From Alcaligenes sp. SDU_A2 (GTDB lineage Bacteria; Pseudomonadota; Gammaproteobacteria; Burkholderiales; Burkholderiaceae_B), in assembly GCF_038237375.1 (NCBI RefSeq), contig NZ_CP151273.1:124001-188000 (forward strand): DNA of 64,000 nt. The letters are read 5' to 3'. This document shows, piece after piece, positions 1 through 8,483 of this stretch. The position numbers and the translations under genes are program-made. How positions within the stretch are numbered: the stretch's first letter is position 1; every line of letters starts with the position of its first letter. The notes beneath the pieces are model-generated. The model saw nothing but the letters and a program-made list of their open reading frames with translations. It was not told the DNA's origin and made no database searches.

Positions 1-303
1 GTAGGTGCCATCCAGAAGCTGTTGGACAAAACCGGCTGGAGCGTGGCGGACGTGGACCTGTTCGAGATCAACGAAGCCTTCGCCGTGGTCACCATGGCCG
101 CCATGAAAGAGCTGAACCTGCCGCACGACAAGGTCAATATCCACGGCGGCGCGACCGCCCTGGGCCACCCCATCGGCGCATCGGGCGCGCGTCTGTTGGC
201 CACTCTGGTCGGCGCACTGCGCAAGACCGGCGGCAAGCGCGGCATTGCTTCGCTGTGCATCGGCGGCGGCGAAGCCGTGGCCTTGGCCGTCGAGCTGGTT
301 TAA
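1..303 (+). CDS. acetyl-CoA acetyltransferase (thiolase), C-terminal part
   Basis: This is the last 100 residues of a thiolase; the gene begins before the window and frame 1 is open from base 1. The motif NEAFA, the loop HGGATALGHPIGASGAR with its active-site histidine, and the terminal CIGGGEAVALAVE segment with the catalytic cysteine are all present. Thiolases cleave or form acetoacetyl-CoA or longer 3-ketoacyl-CoA. It lies 72 bases before a carboxyltransferase gene on the same strand, so it probably shares an operon with the acyl-CoA carboxylase genes, as in leucine or isoprenoid catabolic operons. Substrate chain length cannot be told from this fragment. Confidence 0.93.
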   Translation, partial: VGAIQKLLDKTGWSVADVDLFEINEAFAVVTMAAMKELNLPHDKVNIHGGATALGHPIGASGARLLATLVGALRKTGGKRGIASLCIGGGEAVALAVELV

Positions 304-375
304 GCAAGTCCTGCGGCCTGCGCTTGCGCCAGGCCGCCCGCCCGGGCTTTTCTCTGTTCTCTTTCCAGGCATGCC

Positions 376-1983
376 ATGTCAGTCATCGAAACCCGCATCA
401 ATCCGCGCTCCCAAGACTTCCAAGACAACGCCTCTGTCATGCAGGCCCTGATTGCCGACCTGCGACGGAAACTGCAACAGACCGCCCTGGGCGGTTCCGA
501 ACAATCCCGCCAGCGCCACCTGGCGCGGGGCAAACTGCTGCCGCGCGAACGCGTGGAACGGCTGCTGGACCCCGGCACCCCCTTTCTGGAACTGTCGCCA
601 CTGGCCGCCCAGGACGTCTACGACAACGAATCGCCCGGCGCAGGCATCATTACCGGCATCGGCCGCGTGGCCGGCGTTGAATGCATCATTGTCTGCAATG
701 ACGCCACCGTCAAAGGCGGGACCTATTACCCGCTGACCGTCAAGAAGCACCTGCGCGCCCAAGAGATCGCCCAGCAGAACCATCTGCCCTGCATCTATCT
801 GGTGGACTCGGGCGGTGCCAACCTGCCCAATCAGGACGAAGTCTTTCCCGACCGCGACCACTTCGGCCGCATCTTCTACAACCAGGCCAACCTGTCGGCC
901 CAGGGCATTGCCCAGATTGCCGTGGTCATGGGTTCGTGCACGGCTGGCGGTGCCTATGTGCCGGCCATGAGCGACGAATCCATCATCGTGCGCGACCAGG
1001 GCACGATCTTTCTGGGCGGCCCGCCGCTGGTCAAGGCGGCTACAGGCGAAGAAGTCAGTGCCGAAGACCTGGGCGGCGGCGATGTACACACGCGCCTGTC
1101 AGGGGTAGTAGACCATCTGGCCGAAAACGACCTGCATGCGCTGCAACTGGCGCGCCGCTGCGTGGGCCGCCTGAACCGCAGCAAAACCCTACCCTGGCCG
1201 TTGCAACCTGTGCGCGAACCGCTGTACGACGCGCAGGAACTGAACGGCATCATCCCCAGCGACACGCGCAAGCCCTACGATGTGCGCGAAGTCATCGCCC
1301 GTATTGTCGACGGCTCCGAATTCGACGAATTCAAAGCGCGTTTCGGCACGACGCTGGTCACCGGCTTTGCCCACATCCACGGCATGCCGGTGGGCATCAT
1401 CGCCAACAACGGCATTCTGTTTTCGGAAGCGGCCCAGAAAGGCACGCACTTTATCGAGCTGTGCTGCCAGCGCAAGACCCCGCTGGTCTTTCTGCAGAAC
1501 ATCACCGGCTTCATGGTAGGCCGCAAGTACGAAAACGAAGGCATCGCCCGCCACGGCGCCAAAATGGTCACGGCCGTCTCCACCGCTGCCGTGCCCAAGT
1601 TCACCGTCATTTTGGGCGGCTCTTTCGGGGCAGGCAACTACGGTATGTGCGGCCGCGCCTTCAGCCCGCGCCTGCTGTTTCTGTGGCCCAATGCGCGCAT
1701 CTCGGTCATGGGCGGCGAACAGGCGGCCAGCGTCCTGGCCACAGTGCGCCGCGACGGCCTGGAGGCGCGTGGCCAAAGCTGGAGCGCGCAGGACGAAGAA
1801 GCCTTCAAGGCTCCCATCCGCGATCAATACGAGCACGAAGGCCATCCCTACTACGCCACGGCGCGGCTGTGGGACGACGGCATCATCCAGCCTTCGGATA
1901 CACGGCGCGTCCTGGCCCTGGGCCTGTCCGCCGCCCTGAACGCCCCCATTGAAGACACCCGCTTCGGCGTCTTTCGCATGTAG
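376..1983 (+). CDS. acyl-CoA carboxylase carboxyltransferase (beta) subunit, methylcrotonyl-CoA type
   Basis: The protein has 535 residues, the usual length for the beta subunit of 3-methylcrotonyl-CoA carboxylase (LiuB/MccB). It carries the two crotonase-like halves of this family. Visible landmarks are [12 protein letters not shown] near residue 140, the glycine-rich [17 protein letters not shown] near 185, [26 protein letters not shown] near 210-235, and [15 protein letters not shown] plus [16 protein letters not shown] in the second half. It should transfer carboxyl from biotin to the acyl-CoA, working with the biotin carboxylase subunit encoded next. The ATG at 376 is the only start that keeps the expected N-terminus. 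Geranyl-CoA carboxylase is a close alternative. No enoyl-CoA hydratase gene lies between the subunits, unlike many liu operons. Confidence 0.9.
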   Translation: MSVIETRINPRSQDFQDNASVMQALIADLRRKLQQTALGGSEQSRQRHLARGKLLPRERVERLLDPGTPFLELSPLAAQDVYDNESPGAGIITGIGRVAGVECIIVCNDATVKGGTYYPLTVKKHLRAQEIAQQNHLPCIYLVDSGGANLPNQDEVFPDRDHFGRIFYNQANLSAQGIAQIAVVMGSCTAGGAYVPAMSDESIIVRDQGTIFLGGPPLVKAATGEEVSAEDLGGGDVHTRLSGVVDHLAENDLHALQLARRCVGRLNRSKTLPWPLQPVREPLYDAQELNGIIPSDTRKPYDVREVIARIVDGSEFDEFKARFGTTLVTGFAHIHGMPVGIIANNGILFSEAAQKGTHFIELCCQRKTPLVFLQNITGFMVGRKYENEGIARHGAKMVTAVSTAAVPKFTVILGGSFGAGNYGMCGRAFSPRLLFLWPNARISVMGGEQAASVLATVRRDGLEARGQSWSAQDEEAFKAPIRDQYEHEGHPYYATARLWDDGIIQPSDTRRVLALGLSAALNAPIEDTRFGVFRM

Positions 1984-1988
1984 GCGCG

Positions 1989-2010
1989 CATCGGGGCCCT
2001 CGCCCCGATG
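1989..2010 (+). other. GC-rich hairpin between the two carboxylase genes
   Basis: Eight bases CATCGGGG pair with CCCCGATG around a six-base loop in the 95-base gap between the beta and alpha subunit genes. There is no T-run, so this is more likely a transcript-processing or stability element, or a weak attenuator, than a complete terminator. Confidence 0.4.
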
Positions 2011-2078
2011 ACCGCAGCCGATGCCCATCGGACACCCTGAATAAGCATGAACAGGTACCAACCTGGGAGACAGACACT

Positions 2079-4103
2079 ATGTTCCAGACCCTGCTGATCG
2101 CCAATCGCGGCGAAATCGCCTGCCGCGTCGCGGCCACTGCCCGACGCCTTGGGCTGCGTACCGTGGCCGTCTATTCGGATGCCGACGCTGACGCACAACA
2201 TGTACGCGCCTGCGACCAGGCCGTGCGCATCGGCGGCCCCGAACCACGCGACAGCTACCTGAAAATCGACGCCATTCTGGCCGCGGCACGCGCCACCGGT
2301 GCCCACGCCATCCACCCAGGCTATGGTTTTCTGTCTGAAAACGAACAGTTCGCCCGCGCCTGCGAGGACGCAGGCCTGATCTTCGTGGGCCCGCCTGCGC
2401 AAGCCATCGCGGCGATGGGCAGCAAATCCGCCGCCAAGTCCTTGATGGAAAGTGCCGGGGTGCCGCTGGTCCCCGGCTACCACGGCGACAATCAAGACCC
2501 AAACTTCTTATTGCAGCAAGCCGACTCCATCGGCTACCCGGTACTGATCAAGGCCAGCGCAGGCGGCGGCGGCAAAGGGATGCGCATCGTCGAATCATCA
2601 GATGCCTTTCTGGAGGCATTGCGCTCCTGCCAGCGCGAGGCTGCCGGCAGCTTTGGCGATGACCGCGTCCTGATCGAGCGCTACATCACCAAACCACGCC
2701 ATATCGAAATCCAGGTCTTTGGCGACCAGCACGGTCAGTACGTCTACCTGTTCGAGCGCGATTGTTCAGTACAGCGCCGCCACCAGAAAGTGATCGAAGA
2801 AGCCCCCGCCCCCGGCATGACGCCCGAGCGCCGCCAGGCCATGGGCGAAGCCGCCATCGCCGCCGCGCGCGCCGTGAACTACGTAGGCGCAGGCACCGTG
2901 GAATTTATCGCCGAACAAGACGGGCGCTTTTACTTCATGGAAATGAACACCCGCCTGCAAGTAGAGCACCCTGTTACCGAACTGATCACCGGCCATGATC
3001 TGGTCGAATGGCAGTTGCGCGTGGCCGACGGCCAGCCGCTGCCGGCCCGCCAGGAACAGTTGCGTATCGACGGCCATGCCATCGAAGTGCGCATCTACGC
3101 CGAAAACCCCGACAACGATTTTCTGCCTTCCATCGGCACGCTGCGCACGCTGCGCTACCCCGACCATGCCGCCTTTGCGCCCGGCCCTGTGCGCATCGAC
3201 AGCGGCGTGCGCCAAGGCAGCGTCATCAGCCCCTTTTACGACCCCATGATCGCCAAGGTCATCACCCACGGCACCGACCGCGAACAGGCGCGTCGCCGCC
3301 TGATCCGCACCCTGGCCGACACCCAAGTGGCCGGCGTACACACCAACAAGACCTTTTTACAGCGCCTGCTGGGCGATGCGGCCTTTGCCCAGGCCGATCT
3401 GGATACCGGGCTGATCCCCCGCCGACATGCGGCGCTGTTTCCGGCGCACGATGCCGTGCCCGCTGCTGTCCTGGCCTTGGCCGCCAGTGCCGTACTGGCA
3501 CGGCAAGGCATAGGCGGACGCGGTCCGACCGCCGGGCAACCCGCCGATCCGTGGGCCGACCAGACCGGCTGGCGCATCGGCAATCAGTATCATCAAACCC
3601 TGTCGCTGGTGGCCGGCGAACAGCAGTACAACCTGCGCTTGGAGCACCTGGAGCACAACTGGCGCATGCAGCTGGCAGACACCGTTCACACGCTGGACTG
3701 GCACGCGATCAATACGCCTCAACGGCCCGACACGCACACGGTGCGCATCTGGCTGGACGGCGTCGAGCATCGCGCCGACGTCCTTCAGGACGGCCATCAA
3801 TTACAGGTAAGACTGGACGGCGTAGATTGGGCGCTGGACCTGTTTGACCCCTTGCTGGCTGCCGGCCAAAGCCAGGACGAAGGACATGGCGGTCGCCTGA
3901 CCGCGCCCATGCCGGGCAAGATCATCGCCCTGAACGTCAGCACCGGGGCCAGCGTCAAGCGCGGCGATGTGCTGCTGGTCATGGAAGCCATGAAAATGGA
4001 GCACGCCATCCTGGCACCGGCCGACGGCACCGTCACCGAGGTATTCTTCGTCGTGGGCGACCAGGTTCCCGAAGGTGCAGAGCTGGCCGCCATGGAACAC
4101 TAG
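2079..4103 (+). CDS. acyl-CoA carboxylase biotin-containing (alpha) subunit
   Basis: The 674-residue protein has the standard order: biotin carboxylase N-domain (LLIANRGEIACRV at residues 4-16), ATP-grasp domain with the glycine-rich ASAGGGGKGMR loop near 165, the catalytic MEMNTRLQVEHPVTE block near 288, the biotin carboxylase C-domain, a spacer, and a biotinyl domain with the attachment motif EAMKMEH about 30 residues from the end. It carboxylates its own biotin with ATP and bicarbonate and passes the group to the upstream beta subunit. The likely substrate is 3-methylcrotonyl-CoA in leucine breakdown; this is inferred from the partner. A GGGAG ribosome-binding site lies nine bases before the ATG. 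Confidence 0.92.
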   Translation: MFQTLLIANRGEIACRVAATARRLGLRTVAVYSDADADAQHVRACDQAVRIGGPEPRDSYLKIDAILAAARATGAHAIHPGYGFLSENEQFARACEDAGLIFVGPPAQAIAAMGSKSAAKSLMESAGVPLVPGYHGDNQDPNFLLQQADSIGYPVLIKASAGGGGKGMRIVESSDAFLEALRSCQREAAGSFGDDRVLIERYITKPRHIEIQVFGDQHGQYVYLFERDCSVQRRHQKVIEEAPAPGMTPERRQAMGEAAIAAARAVNYVGAGTVEFIAEQDGRFYFMEMNTRLQVEHPVTELITGHDLVEWQLRVADGQPLPARQEQLRIDGHAIEVRIYAENPDNDFLPSIGTLRTLRYPDHAAFAPGPVRIDSGVRQGSVISPFYDPMIAKVITHGTDREQARRRLIRTLADTQVAGVHTNKTFLQRLLGDAAFAQADLDTGLIPRRHAALFPAHDAVPAAVLALAASAVLARQGIGGRGPTAGQPADPWADQTGWRIGNQYHQTLSLVAGEQQYNLRLEHLEHNWRMQLADTVHTLDWHAINTPQRPDTHTVRIWLDGVEHRADVLQDGHQLQVRLDGVDWALDLFDPLLAAGQSQDEGHGGRLTAPMPGKIIALNVSTGASVKRGDVLLVMEAMKMEHAILAPADGTVTEVFFVVGDQVPEGAELAAMEH

Positions 4104-4178
4104 CCCGACACTCAACAGAAACGGTTCGCCACGCACGCATTGCCCGACCCGCAAAATCGGCGTACAGTCGCACACAAC

Positions 4179-4200
4179 AAAGGCCCCAAACGGGGCCTTT
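4179..4200 (+). terminator. hairpin terminator after the carboxylase operon
   Basis: A perfect nine-base stem (AAAGGCCCC / GGGGCCTTT) with loop AAAC ends 17 bases before the gluQRS start codon. The T-run is only three bases, so termination may be partial. Confidence 0.6.
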
Positions 4201-4217
4201 GCCGTTGAGACTCGCCC

Positions 4218-5129
4218 ATGCACACTCACGCCTCCTCTTTATATTGCGGCCGTTTCGCCCCCAGCCCCAGCGGCCCGCTGCACGACGGCTCGCTGGTGGC
4301 CGCCATGGCCAGCTATCTGGACGCTCGCGCCCGGCAAGGCCGCTGGCTGCTGCGCATCGAAGATATAGACGCACCGCGCGTGGTGGCTGGAGCGGATCAA
4401 GTCATCATGCAACAGTTGCAGTCCCTGGGCATGCACTGGGACGGCGAACCCATCTGGCAACAGCAGCGTTTGCCCCGTTACCAGGAAGTTTTCGACAGCC
4501 TGCGCCAACGCGGCCTGGTCTACGGTTGCGCCTGCACCCGCCAGGAAATCCAGGCCGCATCGCGTCCGCCCGCGCCCGGCTCCCACGAACGGCCCTACCC
4601 AGGCACGTGCCGCCACGGCATCGCGCCGGGGCGCTCGGTGCGCGCCTGGCGGCTGCGCGTGCCGCAAGGCGTGGAATCCTTTATGGACCGTTGGGCGGGA
4701 CCGCAGCACCAGGACGTCGCCCACGATGTAGGCGACTTCACGCTCAAACGCGCCGACGGCCTGTGGGCTTATCAATTCGTGGTCGTGATCGACGATGCCG
4801 ACCAGGGTGTCACCGATGTGGTTCGCGGTGCCGATCTGCTGGACTCCACGGCCCGGCAACGCGTACTGCAAACCATACTGAGTTTTCCCTTGCCGCGTAC
4901 ACTGCATGTACCGCTGGCCCTGGACGAACACGGCCAAAAACTATCCAAACAAAACCACGCCGCCGCCCTGGATCTGAGCCGACCCTTGCACACCCTGAAC
5001 CGAGCCTGGATGTTCCTGGGTTTTGCCGCCCTGGACGCATCCAACATCGCCGACTTCTGGACACAAGCCACTGCCCGGTGGGCGCAACGCTTTCGCTGGC
5101 CCGGCACCGAACAGTCTGGTTTCAAATAA
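4218..5129 (+). CDS. gluQ: glutamyl-Q tRNA(Asp) synthetase
   Basis: This is a shortened glutamyl-tRNA synthetase lacking the anticodon-binding domain (303 residues against about 470). The class I signature is in [16 protein letters not shown] near residue 11 and the KMSKS-equivalent is KLSKQNH near residue 240. A zinc-binding cluster is visible (YGCACTRQE and YPGTCRHG near 108-135). Members of this family attach glutamate to queuosine at position 34 of tRNA(Asp). The upstream hairpin suggests separate transcription from the carboxylase genes. Confidence 0.92.
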   Translation: MHTHASSLYCGRFAPSPSGPLHDGSLVAAMASYLDARARQGRWLLRIEDIDAPRVVAGADQVIMQQLQSLGMHWDGEPIWQQQRLPRYQEVFDSLRQRGLVYGCACTRQEIQAASRPPAPGSHERPYPGTCRHGIAPGRSVRAWRLRVPQGVESFMDRWAGPQHQDVAHDVGDFTLKRADGLWAYQFVVVIDDADQGVTDVVRGADLLDSTARQRVLQTILSFPLPRTLHVPLALDEHGQKLSKQNHAAALDLSRPLHTLNRAWMFLGFAALDASNIADFWTQATARWAQRFRWPGTEQSGFK

Positions 5130-5360
5130 ACCACATCTTGCCGATATGTAAAACAAGGTCACAAAACAATCAGGCTACATATAGACCATGCCTGCATGAC
5201 ACATCCTTCCCAGGTAAATTCACGCCTTGTCCACATACCCTGCCCCCACCCGAGCCGGTCGTCCGGATTTGCCCCGCACCGTAAATCAGCGTAAAGTCTG
5301 ATACAACGGTTACCGAACCACCCAGCCTTTTCCATTACCTAGGACGGCAACCTTATACCC

Positions 5361-5819
5361 ATGTTTGATATCCTGGTTTACCTATTCGAGACGTACTACA
5401 ACCCCCAGGCCTGTCCCAAGGCGGAGGTTCTGGCACACAAACTGGCCGCTATCGGCTTTGAAGACGAGGACATCAACGACGCACTCAGCTGGTTGCACGC
5501 GATGGGCGAGACCTCGTCCCAATGCCAGCCACTGGAACAACAAAGCGCCGCCAGCCAGCGCGTGTTCTCCGAACACGAACAACATGTACTGGGTGCCGAG
5601 GCCATGGGCTTCATCACCTTTTTACAAAATTCGGGTGCCCTGACCGCGCATCTGCGCGAAATCCTGATCGAAAGCGCCCTGGCTGTGGACGAAAGCCCGG
5701 TCTCGCTGGACAAGATCAAGATCGTCGCCCTGATGGTGCTCTGGAGCCACGAGGCCGAAATCGATCACCTGATCTTCGAAGAGTTGCTCCACGACGACTC
5801 CACGCGTCTGTCCCACTAA
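5361..5819 (+). CDS. smg: Smg family protein (DUF494)
   Basis: The 152-residue protein begins MFDILVYLFETYY and is acidic and helical, as is typical of Smg. The family has no established biochemical role. In many beta- and gammaproteobacteria smg lies between dprA/smf and topB; here topB follows after one inserted minus-strand gene, while dprA is absent from this side. The 231-base upstream gap (5130-5360) shows no gene and presumably holds the promoter. A strong terminator follows at once. Confidence 0.88.
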   Translation: MFDILVYLFETYYNPQACPKAEVLAHKLAAIGFEDEDINDALSWLHAMGETSSQCQPLEQQSAASQRVFSEHEQHVLGAEAMGFITFLQNSGALTAHLREILIESALAVDESPVSLDKIKIVALMVLWSHEAEIDHLIFEELLHDDSTRLSH

Positions 5820-5831
5820 TGCCAGCCCAAG

Positions 5832-5861
5832 AAAAAGTCCCGCTTACGCGGGACTTTTTTT
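5832..5861 (+). terminator. bidirectional intrinsic terminator
   Basis: The stem GTCCCGC / GCGGGAC with loop TTAC is flanked by A-run and T-run, so it can end both smg and the opposing membrane-protein gene. It is followed directly by a 14-base perfect palindrome, GTTCTTCGAAGAAC, at 5863-5876. Confidence 0.85.
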
Positions 5862-5952
5862 GGTTCTTCGAAGAACGCCGGGAACCAATTTACCCAGTCG
5901 ATGAGGAACTGGTTTTTTGAAGACGCCATTCAAGGCGCAGCCCACACACCAC

Positions 5953-8421
5953 CTACCGGATTTCCTGTAACTGGGCATCCAACATGCGTCGCAGCAAAGC
6001 CTGCCCGGATTCGGACACGGCAAACTGCCCGTAGCGAGCGGCCTCAAAGCGTTGGCCTGCACCTTCCGCAAAGAACCAGGCATCCGTGCCCGGACTCCAG
6101 CCCGCATTGCGTCGACGTAACTGCACCATTACCAGACCGTCCGGCTCGGCCTGCCAGCCTGGCGCTATCCACACAGAGCGGCCATCCTGTTCCAGATAAA
6201 CGCCACGCACCTGCGCCACGCCACCCGCATCTATTTGCATGCCCACCCGCAAACGCTTCTGCCCACGTGCAATATGGGCTTGTTCCGCCGGCAATTGTTC
6301 CAGCAAGGCATCCAATTGCCGGGACACGGCAAAGTCCAACGCCATGTAATCGCCTTGCATCAAAGAGCGCGGGTCCACCGGTGCCAGTTCCAGAACCACA
6401 ATCCGCCCATCAGCCAAAATACGTTCTTTCTGGGCAATGACGCCATTGGCCGCAGCCAGAATCAATACCAACCCGGCCGCCACACCCACCACGATGCCGC
6501 GCGTCGCAGCAGATACCACGCGTTCTTGCGCCGGGCGTCGCCCTTGCCCCAAATAAGCCAAAACCAGGCAGCCCGCGCCCGTACCCAACAGCAACCACGC
6601 CTTTTCCAGCAGGCTGATGTTCATGAAGTAATAAAGATGCCACAGACTGGCCAGCCCCAGCACAATCCCAACCGCCAGCAAACTGCGATAGCGCCAGGCA
6701 TACGCGAGCAGAATCCAACTTAAAGCCTGAGCCACCGGGGGATATGGCAGCCAGGCGGCACACAAGGCAAGCAGCCCGGCCAATGCGACCCCTGCCGCTT
6801 TGGGCGTACTGCGCCAGTCCCGCCAATAAAACACAAGAATCAACACGGGCACCGCCGCCAACAGCAGGCCGGTCATACTCCAGGAGGCATACACCGTCAT
6901 GTCTGCCGCATCCCAGCGCACATACCCCCAATACGCGGCACGCCATTGACCATACAGCAACAAAGCCCAGAACAAAGGCACCCAAAAATTGTCACGACCA
7001 GGCTGACTAAAGCTGCGATGCCCCAAAACCACGGCAAGCAGGAAAAAAAACAAGCCGGGCAAGCTGAACAACCAAACCGGCACATCGTGCACCCGTTCCC
7101 AAACACGGTCGAGCAGCAAGAACTGCAGGCCCAGCAGCACCCAGGTCGCCAACAAAAAACGCAGGACCGACTGGGCACGCGCCTGCCAATACAACAAGCC
7201 ACCAATGACCGTGCCTATCAAGGCACTGATTTCAACGGGCCAGGGCAAACGTTCATCCAGTACGACGGCACTGAGCAACAACACCGCGCACACGACCCAG
7301 CCACCTACCAGATCACGCCTGGCCAGCGTGCGCGCATGGGCATACAACAAAGGCGAGACCAAGGCCATGACCGCCCCCAGCGCACCCATTGCTTCCAAAC
7401 TTAGATTCAGCGACAAAGCCAGATACAACAGCACCAGCAAGGGCAACACAATATAGAGCGCCAGCTTGACCACCCGCAAATACCACGGATAGTGATCATC
7501 GCCGTGTGCATCCTTCTGCTGCGCCGCCTCCTGATCCGGCGGCGACTCGCGCTGCCACTGCGCAAGATGCCACTGCAACATGCGCAGCAAAGCCAGCCCT
7601 AGCGGAATCAAGGCCAGCAACACCAGCAGCAAAGACACATCGACCAGGTGCTGAATGATCAGCACCGCGACCACCCCATAGGCACCCATCAAAAACAGAG
7701 CCAGCATGAACAGGTCGTGCCGCCACCGCCAGTACGCGCTATAAAGCGCCAGATACAAGGCCAGGGCCGGCCAGAGATCCTGCTCTATAGCCAGATAGGC
7801 GATAAACCCGGCAACCGCGACACCCGAGGTCCGCGCAACCAGACGCCAAGGATCATGGCGCGGTCGCCACACCGTTTCCGCCAGCAGCAGCAATACGGCA
7901 TTAATGCCCAGTCCCAGCCAGACCAGCCCGTGCTCCCACACACCCGTCCACGACACCGGTTGCGTATCTATCCACAAATACACGGCGGTATTGAGCACCA
8001 CGAGCCACAGCACAGATAAAAACACACTGCGCACCACCAGCACCCAAGGCAGGATAAGGACAGCCCACAGCGCAAACAACTGCCAGGGATCGGCACCGGT
8101 CTGGTAAATCTGTCCGATCAAAGCAAACAGACCGCCACAGCCGACAGCCGCCAAGCCAGTCAGCGCGGCGGACACACCCAGATCGCGCTCCCAACTGCCC
8201 GGGCGACGGTGCATCAACAAGGCCAGCAGGGCGGACACAGCGACCGCTCCCTGCGCCAAGGACAGCTTGGCAACAGGCCCCCAACCGGGCCAATTGGCGG
8301 CGATCCAGGTGACCAAACCGCTGGCCAGCAGCAAAACCGCCAGCCCCCAAGCCATTTTTGTCAGAAAGACTCGCCAGTCCGACGGCCATACGTTAGTCTT
8401 GTCACGTCTCATAACTTGCAT
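5953..8421 (-). CDS. large polytopic membrane protein with DUF2157, DUF4401-like and GDYXXLXY regions
   Basis: The 822-residue protein contains many hydrophobic segments, more than twenty by eye, followed by a soluble C-terminal domain. The motif QGDYMALDF, about 160 residues from the end, is the signature of the GDYXXLXY domain. An N-terminal DUF2157-type region and a middle DUF4401-type region appear fused in one chain; in some relatives these are separate genes. Function is unknown. The open frame extends upstream to 8496 but would overlap topB; the ATG at 8421 is preferred because AGGAG lies 11 bases before it. It is transcribed divergently from topB with 62 bases between the starts. Confidence 0.8.
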   Translation of the reverse strand: MQVMRRDKTNVWPSDWRVFLTKMAWGLAVLLLASGLVTWIAANWPGWGPVAKLSLAQGAVAVSALLALLMHRRPGSWERDLGVSAALTGLAAVGCGGLFALIGQIYQTGADPWQLFALWAVLILPWVLVVRSVFLSVLWLVVLNTAVYLWIDTQPVSWTGVWEHGLVWLGLGINAVLLLLAETVWRPRHDPWRLVARTSGVAVAGFIAYLAIEQDLWPALALYLALYSAYWRWRHDLFMLALFLMGAYGVVAVLIIQHLVDVSLLLVLLALIPLGLALLRMLQWHLAQWQRESPPDQEAAQQKDAHGDDHYPWYLRVVKLALYIVLPLLVLLYLALSLNLSLEAMGALGAVMALVSPLLYAHARTLARRDLVGGWVVCAVLLLSAVVLDERLPWPVEISALIGTVIGGLLYWQARAQSVLRFLLATWVLLGLQFLLLDRVWERVHDVPVWLFSLPGLFFFLLAVVLGHRSFSQPGRDNFWVPLFWALLLYGQWRAAYWGYVRWDAADMTVYASWSMTGLLLAAVPVLILVFYWRDWRSTPKAAGVALAGLLALCAAWLPYPPVAQALSWILLAYAWRYRSLLAVGIVLGLASLWHLYYFMNISLLEKAWLLLGTGAGCLVLAYLGQGRRPAQERVVSAATRGIVVGVAAGLVLILAAANGVIAQKERILADGRIVVLELAPVDPRSLMQGDYMALDFAVSRQLDALLEQLPAEQAHIARGQKRLRVGMQIDAGGVAQVRGVYLEQDGRSVWIAPGWQAEPDGLVMVQLRRRNAGWSPGTDAWFFAEGAGQRFEAARYGQFAVSESGQALLRRMLDAQLQEIR

Positions 8422-8483
8422 AGAGCAATAGGCTCCTCGTATCATCCGCGCTATCGCTGCGGAATTGCTGTCACTGGAATCAT

